A DNA stretch of 14,191 bases from Burkholderiaceae bacterium (GCA_030151165.1 JASLEM010000590.1:1-14191); one strand, 5' to 3'. Positions 7,014-14,191 are shown, numbered from the stretch's first letter. Made by a program: numbers and translations. The notes: generated by a model not told the origin, from the letters alone.

Positions 7014-7221
7014 CCGCTGCGCGACCGCGATCCTGTCGCATGGCTGCGACGCCTTAAGGCAATCACTCCAACGACGAAGAGGGCCAGCACGGATAATTTT
7101 GTGCATCGCCGCTGGCGTTCGGACTCGAGCGTCGAAGGCCGGTCGTCCGCTTTTCCCGTTTCGCCCGCCTTGGTCGCCGTCTCCGGAGCCTTCGGGTCCA
7201 GCCACCGAGGATCCGCTCGAG

Positions 7222-8955
7222 ATGAATGCACCGTTCGCCTATCCGACCCTCTCCTCGACGGCGCCGGTGCCTCGTGCGCGAAACGAGTCGACATCGTGCG
7301 CGACGGGCGGCGTGGATCAGGCCGGCGTGGTGACGCAGGCGCCGGGTCGACGCGCGGCCTTTCGCGCAGGCTGGGTGCAGGCGATTCCCGTGTGCATGGC
7401 GCTGCTCGTCGCGGCAGGCAGCTCGCCGGCCCACGCCGGCAGCGCCGAAGCCTACGAGGCGGGCAAGCGCGGCGACTATGCGACCGCGTTGCGCGAATTC
7501 CAGCCGCTCGCGGACCAGGGCGACCGGGACGCGCAGTTCGCGCTCGGCGACATGTACAGCCGCGGCTTCGGCGTGCCGGTCGACAACGTCGTGGCGGCGC
7601 GCTGGTTCCGCAAGGCGGCCGACCAGGGCGATGCGCGCGCGCAGGTCGATCTCGGCCTGGCGTACGAGCAGGGCAAGGGCGTGGGGCGCGACTTCGAGGA
7701 GGCCGCGAAGTGGTACCGCAAGGCCGCGGCCCAGGGCGAGCCGACGGCGCAGAGCAACCTGTCGTACCTGACGCTGATCGGGCGCGGCGTGCCGCAGGAC
7801 GACGCCGAAGCGGCGCGTCTGGCGTCGCAGGCCGCCGCGCAGGGGCTGGCCGTGGCGCAGTATCGGTTGGGCGTCTTCTACACGAACGGGCAGGGCGTGC
7901 CGCGCGACGACGCGCTGGCGCTGCACTGGTACCAGGAGGCCGCCTCGCGCGGGGACGCGCGCGCGCAGAGCGCGCTCGGCTGGGTCTACAGCGAGGGACG
8001 CGGCGTGGCCCGCAACCCGGCGGAGGCGTTGCGCTGGTTGAAGTTGTCGGCCGCGCAGGGCGATCCGACCGCGCAGCACAACCTCGGCATGGCCCTGCTC
8101 AATGGCCATGGCGCGCCGCACGATCCGGCGGAGGCCGAGCGCTGGATTCGCAAGGCCGCGGAGTCCGGCTACGCGCCCGCGCAGGTCAGCCTCGGCCTGA
8201 TGTATGCGGCCGGCGATGCCGTGCTCGCGGACGAGAAGCAATCCGTCGACTGGTACCGCAAGGCCGCGGCGCAAGGCAATGCGTCGGGACAGAACAACCT
8301 CGGCTGGATGCTCACCAATGGGCTGGGGCTGCCGCGCGACGACGCGGCGGCGCTGCACCAGTTCAAGCTGGCGGCCCGCAAGGGCAACGCCTTCGCGATG
8401 GACAACCTCGGCTGGATGGCGGAGGAAGGGCGCGGCACGGCCGTCGACCTGCCCGAGGCGCTGAAGTGGTATCGCCTGGCCGAAGCCCACGGCAACGCGC
8501 CGGCACGCAACCATCTGGCGCTGCTGTCGGCGCGCGGCAAGGGCGTGCCGCGGGACGACGTCGCCGCCGTGACCGGTTTTCGCGCCGCGGCCGCGCAGGG
8601 CCTAGCGCCCGCGCGCCACAACCTCGGCTACATGGTCGCCAAGGGCCTCGGCACCGGCGCGCAGCCGGATCGTGCGGCCGGCGCGGCGCTGCAGGGCCTG
8701 GCGCGCGAGGTGGGGCCGCCGAATCCGGAGGACTTGCCGGTGCTCGATCCGTCTGCGCTCTCCACGGACGAACGCACGCGCAGCACCCAGCTGCTCGCCG
8801 ACTTCAAGCGCTCGCCGAATGTGCTGTCGGCGCTCGATGCGGTGCTCACGGCGAGTGCCGCGGCCGTGTTGCCGACGGGCGAGGCATCGGACGCGGCGAA
8901 GTCGAACGGCATGGACGGCGGGGCGGTGGTGCCGCCGTCGGTCATCCAGCGCTGA
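7222..8955 (+). CDS. Secreted/periplasmic Sel1-repeat (SLR) protein (about 577 aa)
   Basis: Ten full 36-residue Sel1 repeats plus one partial run from about residue 104 to 495. Typical units read AQ..LG..Y..G.GV..D...A..W...AA.QG. Such alpha/alpha solenoids are protein-protein scaffolds, so no catalysis is implied. A hydrophobic signal core (residues 50-66) and an AHA/G cleavage site after residue 72 indicate export. The Ser/Ala-rich tail after the repeats lacks a known motif. The ATG at 7222 has GAGG 11 nt upstream but gives a very long 72-residue leader. A GTG at 7327 would give a conventional signal peptide of about 37 residues and may be the real start. The gene follows the hairpin-rich gap and ends 33 nt before yaaA on the same strand. 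Partner and role cannot be told from sequence. Confidence 0.88.
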   Translation: MNAPFAYPTLSSTAPVPRARNESTSCATGGVDQAGVVTQAPGRRAAFRAGWVQAIPVCMALLVAAGSSPAHAGSAEAYEAGKRGDYATALREFQPLADQGDRDAQFALGDMYSRGFGVPVDNVVAARWFRKAADQGDARAQVDLGLAYEQGKGVGRDFEEAAKWYRKAAAQGEPTAQSNLSYLTLIGRGVPQDDAEAARLASQAAAQGLAVAQYRLGVFYTNGQGVPRDDALALHWYQEAASRGDARAQSALGWVYSEGRGVARNPAEALRWLKLSAAQGDPTAQHNLGMALLNGHGAPHDPAEAERWIRKAAESGYAPAQVSLGLMYAAGDAVLADEKQSVDWYRKAAAQGNASGQNNLGWMLTNGLGLPRDDAAALHQFKLAARKGNAFAMDNLGWMAEEGRGTAVDLPEALKWYRLAEAHGNAPARNHLALLSARGKGVPRDDVAAVTGFRAAAAQGLAPARHNLGYMVAKGLGTGAQPDRAAGAALQGLAREVGPPNPEDLPVLDPSALSTDERTRSTQLLADFKRSPNVLSALDAVLTASAAAVLPTGEASDAAKSNGMDGGAVVPPSVIQR

Positions 8956-8975
8956 TCGTCGGCGCGTCGCGTCGC

Positions 8976-8981
8976 TACACT
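8976..8981 (+). promoter_or_regulatory. Possible -10 element giving a leaderless yaaA transcript
   Basis: TACACT (four of six -10 matches) lies seven bases before the yaaA ATG, so transcription would begin at or beside the start codon. No Shine-Dalgarno sequence is present there. No good -35 is visible 16-18 bp upstream, so the call is weak. Confidence 0.3.
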
Positions 8982-8988
8982 GCCGGGC

Positions 8989-9807
8989 ATGCTCCTGCTG
9001 TTGTCCCCTGCCAAGTCCCTCGACTACGAATCGCCCCTGCCCGAAGCCGTCGTGACGGCCCGCGAGGCCCTGCGTCCGGCCGCCACCGCGCCGCAATATC
9101 CTGCGCAGACCGCCGACCTCATCGCGACGCTGCGCCGGAAGTCGGTCGACGACATCGCCGCGTTGATGCACCTGTCGGACGAGCTCGCGCGCCTGAACGT
9201 GAAGCGCTACAAGGCCTGGTCGACCCGCGCGACCGCGCACAACAGCCGCCCGGCGATGTGGGCCTTCAACGGCGACGTCTACGACGGCCTGCAGGCGCGC
9301 ACGCTGGACGCCGACGCCATCGCGTGGGCCCAGCAGCACGTGCTGATGCTCAGCGGGCTCTACGGCGTGCTGCGTCCGCTCGATCGCCTGCAACCGTATC
9401 GCCTCGAGATGGGCACGTCGCTCGAGACCGAGCGCGGCGGATCGCTCTATGCGTTCTGGGGCGACACCGTCGCCGCGCACCTGAACGCGCTGCAGAAGCG
9501 CGAGCGCGAGCCGGTGGTCGTGAACCTCGCGTCGCAGGAGTACTTCAAGGTCACGCAGGCGCGCGTCGGCCGCGAGAAGGTGCTGCGGGCGCGTGTCGTC
9601 GAGTGCGTGTTCGAGGACTGGAAGTCGGGCGAGTGGAAGATCATCAGCTTCTTCGCGAAGCGAGCGCGCGGGATGATGGCGCGCTACGCGATCGACCAGC
9701 GCGCGACGGCGCCCGAGCAACTGGCGGGCTTCGACACCGACGGCTACGCCTTCGCGCCGCGCGCGTCCGAGCCCGACCGGCTCGTGTTCCGGCGGCGCGT
9801 GGGCTGA
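8989..9807 (+). CDS. yaaA: Peroxide stress resistance protein YaaA (272 aa)
   Basis: This is a member of the YaaA/DUF328 (UPF0246) family. Characteristic segments are all present: SPAKSLDYESP (6-16), NGDVYDGL (94-101), LSGLYGVLRPLD (121-132), YRLEMGT (137-143), FWGD (156-159) and NLASQEYFK (179-187), plus a C-terminal SFFAKRARGMMARY stretch. In E. coli, YaaA is induced through OxyR during peroxide stress and limits intracellular iron and therefore Fenton damage; it has also been reported to bind DNA. It is a cytosolic protein with no signal peptide. The length is near the usual 255-260 aa, with a slightly extended Arg-rich C-terminus. The ATG matches the conserved N-terminus but lacks a ribosome-binding site. 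Spacing to the Sel1 gene is 33 nt, so read-through from that gene is also possible. No clear OxyR site was identified by eye. Confidence 0.95.
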   Translation: MLLLLSPAKSLDYESPLPEAVVTAREALRPAATAPQYPAQTADLIATLRRKSVDDIAALMHLSDELARLNVKRYKAWSTRATAHNSRPAMWAFNGDVYDGLQARTLDADAIAWAQQHVLMLSGLYGVLRPLDRLQPYRLEMGTSLETERGGSLYAFWGDTVAAHLNALQKREREPVVVNLASQEYFKVTQARVGREKVLRARVVECVFEDWKSGEWKIISFFAKRARGMMARYAIDQRATAPEQLAGFDTDGYAFAPRASEPDRLVFRRRVG

Positions 9808-10023
9808 AGGACGCGGGGGCGGCAGCCGGGCGCGTCGATGGCTCGCGGGCCGGCCGGGCGGAGGCGTGCTGTCGCGCGGATGAGGCTTCCGGGCGCCAAC
9901 TCCGATCCAATTCGAGGGATTCCCGCCGGCCCGTCGTCGCGCGCGCTGCCAGAATACGGGTTGAGGTCGCGGCCGCCGCTTGGGGCGCCTGTGGCCATGA
10001 CCGCCTGTCCGGAGTTGCCTTTC

Positions 10024-10941
10024 ATGGAATCCCAATCGAGCACGAAGACGGCTGCCGCCGAGCAGCGTCAACAGTACATCTCCGACGAGCTGCGCCAGTG
10101 GATCGTCGCCCAGGCGACGGCGGGCGTGAGCCCCGAGTCGGTGCTGGAAGCGATGAAATCCAGCGGCTGGCAGGAAGAGGTCGCCATGCAGGCGCTCGAG
10201 GAGACGCTGCGCGGCCACCTCAACGAGAAGGCGAAAGCCCAGGCCCAGGCGCAGGCCCACAAGCCGACGCACGAGCCGCAGCCGGTGCCGGTGCCCGAGC
10301 CGGCGATTGCCGATTCGCCGAGCAGGCTGCGCGTGCTCGACCGCGACGTGACGCTGCTGATGAACATGAAGCACCCGCGCGTGGTCGTGTTCTCGGGGCT
10401 GCTGAGCGACGCCGAGTGCGACCAGATCATCGCGCTCGCGCGGCCGCGCATGGCGCGGTCGGAGACGGTCGACAACACCACCGGCGGCAGCGAGGTGAAC
10501 GTCGCGCGCACGAGCCGCGGGATGTTCTTCGAGCGTGGCGAGACGGGCGTGATCGACCGGGTCGAGCGGCGCGTCGCCGCGCTGCTGGGCTGGCCGGTCG
10601 AGAACGGCGAAGGCCTGCAGGTGCTGCACTACACGCCGGGTGCCGAGTACAAGCCGCACTACGACTACTTCGACCCGGTGCACCCCGGCTCCGCGACGAT
10701 CCTGACGCGTGGCGGCCAGCGTGTCGGCACCTTGCTGATGTACCTCAACACGCCGAAGAAGGGCGGCGGCACGACGTTCCCGGATGTCGGGCTCGAGGTC
10801 GCGCCGATCAAGGGCAACGCGGTCTACTTCAGCTACGACCGCGCGCATGTCGACACCAAGAGCCTGCACGGCGGCGCGCCGGTGATCGAAGGCGAGAAGT
10901 GGGTCGCGACGAAGTGGCTGCGCGAGCGTGAGTTCATCTGA
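10024..10941 (+). CDS. Prolyl 4-hydroxylase-type 2OG-Fe(II) oxygenase (305 aa)
   Basis: The C-terminal half is a P4Hc-type double-stranded beta-helix dioxygenase. It would hydroxylate a substrate, typically a peptidyl proline, using O2, 2-oxoglutarate and Fe(II). The iron ligands are visible as His212-x-Asp214 (KPHYDYF) and His282 (SLHGG), with Lys292 (GEKWVATKW) as the probable 2OG-binding residue. GGGTTFPD and GNAVYFSY are also typical. The N-terminal part (about residues 18-63) is a small helical domain, followed by an Ala/Gln/Pro linker (69-97). The substrate is unknown; bacterial relatives act on proteins such as EF-Tu, but that cannot be inferred here. The ATG at 10024 is preferred because GGAG lies nine bases upstream; an ATG at 9997 is a weaker alternative. 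The last 14 nt overlap the CoA-transferase gene. Confidence 0.93.
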   Translation: MESQSSTKTAAAEQRQQYISDELRQWIVAQATAGVSPESVLEAMKSSGWQEEVAMQALEETLRGHLNEKAKAQAQAQAHKPTHEPQPVPVPEPAIADSPSRLRVLDRDVTLLMNMKHPRVVVFSGLLSDAECDQIIALARPRMARSETVDNTTGGSEVNVARTSRGMFFERGETGVIDRVERRVAALLGWPVENGEGLQVLHYTPGAEYKPHYDYFDPVHPGSATILTRGGQRVGTLLMYLNTPKKGGGTTFPDVGLEVAPIKGNAVYFSYDRAHVDTKSLHGGAPVIEGEKWVATKWLREREFI

Positions 10942-12061
10942 CGGGACGGCCAGCCTCGCCACCGGCCGGGTCGACCCCGACACCAGTTCCGACGCCACTT
11001 TGCGGATCGGCGCCGCGGAGTCGCTCGCCGGACTCGGCGACTGCCTTGCCGGGCTGCGTGTCCTCGACCTGACCCGCCTGCTGCCCGGCCCGCTCGCGGC
11101 GCGCCACCTGGCGCAGTGGGGCGCCGAGGTCGTGAAGATCGACGACCCCGGCAGCGGCGACGCGGCGCGCCACATGATGAAGTCCGGCGCCGACTGGAAG
11201 GCCGGGCGCGACAGCGCGTTCTATCGCGACCTCAACCGTGGCAAGCAGGAGCTGCGCATCGACCTGCGCAGCGATGCGGGCCGCGAGCAGTTGCTGGCGA
11301 TGGTCGACGAGGCCGACGCGCTGCTCGAAGGCTTCCGGCCCGGCGTGATGGCTCGGCTGGGCCTCGGCTGGGACGTGCTGCACGCGCGCAACCCGCGCCT
11401 CGTGCTCGCGTCGATCACCGGCTACGGCCAGCTCGGCGCGTACGCGCAGCGCGCGGGGCACGACATCAACTACATCGCGCTGTCCGGTGTGCTGGGCCAG
11501 ATCGGCACGGCGGACGGCGAGCTCGCGTTGCCCAATTTCCAGATCGCCGACCTGCTGGGCGGCACGCTGGCCGCGACGAGCGCGCTGCTCGCGGCCTTGC
11601 TTGGCGCGCAGCGCACGGGGCGCGGGCGGCATGTCGACGTGTCGATGGCGCGCGAGGTCTGGCGCCATGCGGTCGTCGCGCGGGCCGAGGGCGAGGCGAT
11701 GCGCGCGGCGGTCGGTGCCGCGCCCGGGCCGGGCGAGAGCCTGCTGAGCGGCGGCGCGGCATGCTACGCGGTCTATCGTGCCGCGTGCGGACGCCACCTC
11801 GCCGTCGGCGCGCTGGAGGCGAAGTTCTGGCAGGCGTTCTGCACCGCGATCGACCGCCCCGAGTGGGCCGAGCGCCACTGGTCGCGCGGCGAGATGCCCG
11901 GCTCGCCCGAGGCCGCCGCGACGCGCGCCGAGCTCGCCGCGTTGATCGCCACCCGAAGCGTCGACGCGTGGCTCGCGCTCACCGACGCGGTCGATTGCTG
12001 CGTGACGCCGGTGCTGCGGCTCGACGAGGTCGAGGCGCACCCGTGGTTCGCGGGCGCCTGA
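10928..12061 (+). CDS. CaiB/BaiF (class III) CoA-transferase, alpha-methylacyl-CoA racemase-like (377 aa)
   Basis: This belongs to the family III CoA-transferase/racemase fold. It has LAGLRVLDLTRLLPGPLAA (41-59), GAEVVKID, a FYRDLNRGK segment, then ITGYGQ and GHDINYIALSG with the catalytic Asp179. GALEAKFW contains Glu297, probably the second acid-base residue of the racemases. The GHDINY-type motif favours alpha-methylacyl-CoA racemase, an enzyme of branched-chain acyl-CoA catabolism, over oxalate/formyl or carnitine CoA-transferases; the substrate is not certain. The only plausible upstream start is the GTG at 10928, inside the oxygenase gene and out of frame with it, which suggests translational coupling; a TTG at 11000 is possible. 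The first 40 residues are an unconserved-looking extension. The protein stops soon after LDEVEAHPW, whereas relatives usually continue for some 30-50 residues, so the C-terminus looks short. Confidence 0.88.
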   Translation: MSSSDGTASLATGRVDPDTSSDATLRIGAAESLAGLGDCLAGLRVLDLTRLLPGPLAARHLAQWGAEVVKIDDPGSGDAARHMMKSGADWKAGRDSAFYRDLNRGKQELRIDLRSDAGREQLLAMVDEADALLEGFRPGVMARLGLGWDVLHARNPRLVLASITGYGQLGAYAQRAGHDINYIALSGVLGQIGTADGELALPNFQIADLLGGTLAATSALLAALLGAQRTGRGRHVDVSMAREVWRHAVVARAEGEAMRAAVGAAPGPGESLLSGGAACYAVYRAACGRHLAVGALEAKFWQAFCTAIDRPEWAERHWSRGEMPGSPEAAATRAELAALIATRSVDAWLALTDAVDCCVTPVLRLDEVEAHPWFAGA

Positions 12062-12104
12062 CGCGCGTGCCGCGCGCGAGGCGCGTGCGGTCCGGGCGTC
12101 GTCG

Positions 12105-12695
12105 ATGCCTTTTCGATGGCGACCGCGCACGGCGAGACCTGGGCACGGGCGCTTCGACATCGTGACGCGCTACGCGCCGCGGGCAAGCGAGGTGCTGGGC
12201 GGTCCGCCGCTCGGCTGGGACGGCCAGGTCGTCCGCCTGCGCTCGCCCGGCACGATACCCGCGCGCTGCATCGGGTGCGGCACCCCTGCGGGCCTGTTCC
12301 CGCAGCAGACCCGCCTGCGCCACCTGAACCCGTGGCTGAACCTGAGCGTGCTGCTGACGCCGTTCGCCCTGCTGCTGGTGGCGGTGCTGGCGAGCCGGCG
12401 CATCGTCGTCGCGTACAGCCGATGCGGCGACTGCCGGTTCACGAGCCGGTGCTGGACGTGGGTCAGCCGGGTCGCGGGCGGGCTGTTCGTGGCGGCGTTC
12501 GCGGCCTTGCTGGTGCTCGCGTCCCGCCAGGACGTGCGCGGCGACTTTGCGACGATCTTCCTGGCGATGACCGCGTCCGGCGTCGTCTACGTGATCTCCG
12601 GCCAGCTCGCTCGCCCGAGGATGCGTGCGCTGGGCTGGCGCGACGACGTCTTCGTCACCGGCGGGCTGAAGAAGGCGTACACGCGCCGGCTGTAG
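12105..12695 (+). CDS. Small membrane protein with two CxxC pairs (about 196 aa)
   Basis: This is a conserved-hypothetical type of membrane protein with three predicted transmembrane segments (about residues 78-97, 121-140 and 149-166). The N-terminal soluble part has CIGC (Cys55/Cys58). A second pair, CGDC (Cys107/Cys110), follows the first membrane segment in the linear sequence. If both pairs face the cytosol in a re-entrant arrangement they could form a split zinc site; this is a guess from spacing. No catalytic motif is seen. Start choice is uncertain: the ATG at 12105 and a GTG at 12162 are in frame and neither has a strong ribosome-binding site. It follows the CoA-transferase gene by 43 nt on the same strand and converges with the GGDEF gene, whose stop codon is 24 nt away. 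Confidence 0.75.
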   Translation: MPFRWRPRTARPGHGRFDIVTRYAPRASEVLGGPPLGWDGQVVRLRSPGTIPARCIGCGTPAGLFPQQTRLRHLNPWLNLSVLLTPFALLLVAVLASRRIVVAYSRCGDCRFTSRCWTWVSRVAGGLFVAAFAALLVLASRQDVRGDFATIFLAMTASGVVYVISGQLARPRMRALGWRDDVFVTGGLKKAYTRRL

Positions 12696-12719
12696 CCCGG
12701 GCCGCGCAAGCGCGTGGCC

Positions 12720-13847
12720 TCACTCGACCTCGACCCGGTTGCGGCCCGACTTCTTGGCACGATAGAGCGCCCGGTCGGCGCGTCCGAACAGCGAGTCGAT
12801 CGCATCGCCCGGGCGCCAGGCCGCGACGCCGAAGCTGGCGGTCAGCGCGTGCATCGTCGTGTCGGCCGGCAGCTCGACGCGCACGCGCGCGCGTTCCGCG
12901 ACGGCATGCGCGCCCGCGGCGTCGGTGTCGGGCAGCACGAGGCAGAACTCCTCGCCGCCGTAGCGGTAGGCGTGGTCGGGCACGCGCAGGGCATCCCGCA
13001 GGCGCTCGGCGAAGGACGCGAGGATGGCGTCGCCGGCGGCGTGGCCGAAGGTGTCGTTCATCGCCTTGAAGCGGTCGACATCGGCCATCACGATCGCGAA
13101 CGGCCGGCCGTTGCGCTCGGCACCGGCGAACGAGACGGCGATCGCCTCGTCCAGCGCACGGCGGTTCGGCAGGCGGGTCAGTTCGTCGGTGCGGGCCTGC
13201 GCGCGCGTCTCGGCCTCGGCGCGCGCCTTGCACATCAGCACGAAGCCGAGGTTGGTGACGACGATGTAGATGAAGCCGAACAGGTAGATCGGCTCCTGCC
13301 AGGACACGCGGGTGTCGAGGTAGCGCAGCTGCGCGCCGGTCGCCAGCAGCGCGATCGCGCGCGCCGGCAGCACGGTGCCCATCGCGGCGTAGAACGACGC
13401 GACGACCCACCGCGTGCGGCCCAGTTCGGGCAGCCGGGTGCGCCACAGCGATTGCGCGTTGAGCCATTCGTAGCTCGCGTAGACGAATCCGTTGAAGATC
13501 GTCGCGGCGACGTAGTGCTCGCCGGTGACGCCGCCCGCGATCGTCACTGCGACGATCATCGCGCCCAGCAGCGGCCGGCTGTAGCCGCGGCCTGCGAACT
13601 GGCGCAGCGCGGCGAAGAAGAGGGCGACGCTCAGCGCGCCGGCGAAGTTGCCGACCAGCGCCGTGACGACCGCCGGCAGCCACGGCGTGTGCGCGAGCAC
13701 GAAGTACGCGATGGCCTGGCTCGTGATCGCCCCGGTCCACGTCCGCATCCCGTTGCGGCGGTCGGCGTCGCTGCGCGACCCCCACAGCATCGCCGCCGTG
13801 GCCGCGAGTGCGCAGGTCTGGGCCAGGAACAGGGTTCGGAGATCCAC
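12720..13847 (-). CDS. Membrane-anchored diguanylate cyclase, GGDEF domain (375 aa)
   Basis: The C-terminal domain (about residues 218-375) is a GGDEF cyclase that makes cyclic di-GMP from two GTP. It has DELTRLPNRRALD, the metal-binding ADVDRFKAMND (Asp256, Asp258) and an intact RYGGEEF active site (297-301). An RxxD inhibitory I-site (Arg288-Asp291) sits exactly five residues before GGEEF, so product feedback inhibition is expected. The N-terminal half has about six or seven membrane segments (from residue 5 to 206), then a short charged linker, so the sensor is membrane-embedded with no recognised input-domain name. The start is a GTG at 13847, chosen because VDLRTLFLAQTC matches openings of related proteins and the upstream in-frame sequence is Arg-rich and non-coding in character. 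The Shine-Dalgarno sequence is weak. Confidence 0.92.
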   Translation of the reverse strand: MDLRTLFLAQTCALAATAAMLWGSRSDADRRNGMRTWTGAITSQAIAYFVLAHTPWLPAVVTALVGNFAGALSVALFFAALRQFAGRGYSRPLLGAMIVAVTIAGGVTGEHYVAATIFNGFVYASYEWLNAQSLWRTRLPELGRTRWVVASFYAAMGTVLPARAIALLATGAQLRYLDTRVSWQEPIYLFGFIYIVVTNLGFVLMCKARAEAETRAQARTDELTRLPNRRALDEAIAVSFAGAERNGRPFAIVMADVDRFKAMNDTFGHAAGDAILASFAERLRDALRVPDHAYRYGGEEFCLVLPDTDAAGAHAVAERARVRVELPADTTMHALTASFGVAAWRPGDAIDSLFGRADRALYRAKKSGRNRVEVE

Positions 13848-14027
13848 GAATTCCAGTAAGCAAATGAAACGGCGAAGTCGGGATTCTCCCGGGGGGCGAT
13901 GGCGAAGCTCGCGTTGTTCGCGTGCAGTTTTCGACGAACCGTCGAGTTTCTGAAGCGCGCACGAAACACTCGTTCGGGAGATTCGGCGGGATATGTCTGG
14001 AATATGTCCGGCGAGGGCGCGAAGGCG
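13848..14027. promoter_or_regulatory. Upstream region of the GGDEF gene
   Basis: This is a 180-base non-coding stretch, less GC-rich than its surroundings. It contains the tandem ATATGTC repeats (13991-14011) and a TCGACG-AAC-CGTCGA palindrome (13931-13945). On the minus strand CATATT next to the repeats could be a -10 element, with TTCGCC 17 bp upstream as a poor -35. Confidence 0.35.
13991..14011. repeat. Tandem direct repeat ATATGTCYGG, 11-bp period
   Basis: ATATGTCTGG (13991-14000) and ATATGTCCGG (14002-14011) differ at one base and are spaced one helical turn apart. They lie about 145 bp upstream of the GGDEF start, in an AT-richer pocket. The layout resembles a binding site for a dimeric regulator. 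Confidence 0.55.
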
Positions 14028-14064
14028 AAAAAAAAACCTCCCGGCGCTCGCACGCGGGAGGTTT
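14028..14064 (-). terminator. Intrinsic terminator for the minus-strand gene at the right edge
   Basis: On the minus strand a perfect 10-bp stem, AAACCTCCCG/CGGGAGGTTT (14064-14055 with 14043-14034), encloses an 11-nt loop and runs straight into six more T residues (14033-14028). It begins 35 nt after the stop codon at 14099. It is a textbook Rho-independent terminator and also insulates the GGDEF gene from upstream transcription. Confidence 0.93.
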
Positions 14065-14098
14065 GTTTCGGCGAGGCGAAGGCGCCTCGACGGCCTGG

Positions 14099-14191
14099 TC
14101 AACGCTTGGTCGACGGGCCCTTGTTCGACGACGTCAGCGCCGGACGCTGGCCCTGCGGACGGCCGTTGCCGCCGCCGCCGCCTGCCGGGCG
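14099..14191 (-). CDS. C-terminal end of a Gly/Arg/Pro-rich protein (partial, cut by window edge)
   Basis: Thirty codons and a TGA stop are readable on the minus strand. They encode an Arg/Pro/Ala start, a run of five glycines, an NGRPQGQRP segment and a basic Ser/Lys end (SSNKGPSTKR). The strong intrinsic terminator 35 nt downstream supports a real gene end here. Tails of this kind occur on RNA-binding proteins, for example RhlE-type DEAD-box helicases, but the tail alone does not identify the protein. No start or domain is inside the window. Confidence 0.55.
   Translation of the reverse strand, partial: RPAGGGGGNGRPQGQRPALTSSNKGPSTKR

Larger units (their letters stand above)
6772..7221. 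other. Hairpin-rich intergenic region between dnaE2 and the Sel1 gene
   Basis: No credible gene was found in these 450 bases on either strand; the open frames are Arg-rich artefacts of high GC. The region holds three copies of the palindrome CGATCG within 42 bp (6875, 6890, 6911) and strong inverted repeats at 6890-6916 and 6985-7013. None is followed by a T tract, so none is a normal intrinsic terminator. An AT-rich GATAAT (7092-7097) could be a -10 element for the Sel1 gene, but no good -35 is seen at the right distance. Confidence 0.5.

Noticed and set aside
2875..7041. Very long open frame antisense to dnaE2 (about 1388 codons)
   Set aside because: It is an Arg/His/Asp-rich shadow of the GC-rich dnaE2 codons, with no domain or motif of its own; the plus strand encodes a complete polymerase.
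5658..10931. Long plus-strand open frame spanning parts of dnaE2, Sel1, yaaA and the oxygenase
   Set aside because: It is out of frame with four recognisable genes and has Arg/Ala/Gly-rich composition, so it is a high-GC artefact. The same holds for the antisense frame at 8602-11175.
12703..12714. CGCGCAAGCGCG hairpin between the convergent genes as a terminator
   Set aside because: The usable stem is about four base pairs with no T tract on either strand.

Overview
The window looks like chromosome from a GC-rich (roughly two-thirds G+C or more) proteobacterium. Burkholderiales or a Xanthomonadales relative fits best: it has DUF3565, DUF1272 and Lys-rich small proteins of the kind common there, a DnaE2 polymerase, an E. 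coli-type LexA box (CTGT-N8-ACAG) and a membrane GGDEF protein. The taxonomic call is an inference from protein flavour, not a search. No rRNA, tRNA, IS element, CRISPR array or phage gene was seen. This is mostly ordinary chromosomal gene content.

Layout. (1) 188-2515, minus strand: five small, mostly uncharacterised genes, namely a Lys-rich cytosolic protein, a DUF3565 metal-site-like protein, a lipoprotein, a multi-pass membrane protein and a Cys-rich DUF1272 protein. (2) 2516-3045: a non-coding stretch with a sigma70-like promoter whose -10 is overlapped by a perfect LexA box, then a 309-nt leader with several tandem hairpins. (3) 3046-6771, plus strand: dnaE2 (imuC), the SOS-inducible error-prone polymerase. 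It is unusually long (1241 aa) because of two low-complexity insertions. The usual partners imuA and imuB are not next to it. (4) 6772-7221: a non-coding gap with strong inverted repeats. (5) 7222-12695, plus strand: a secreted Sel1-repeat protein, the peroxide-stress protein YaaA, a prolyl-4-hydroxylase-type 2OG-Fe(II) oxygenase overlapping by 14 nt with a CaiB/BaiF-type CoA-transferase/racemase, and a small membrane protein with two CxxC pairs. (6) 12720-13847, minus strand: a membrane-anchored diguanylate cyclase. (7) 14028-14191: a clear intrinsic terminator and the last 30 codons of a Gly/Arg-rich minus-strand protein.

How it works together: dnaE2 (DNA damage) and yaaA (oxidative damage in E. 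coli) give a loose stress-response theme. Only the LexA site is direct sequence evidence of co-regulation. The most interesting features are the orphan, directly LexA-controlled dnaE2 with its structured leader and in-frame insertions, and the hairpin-rich gap downstream of it.
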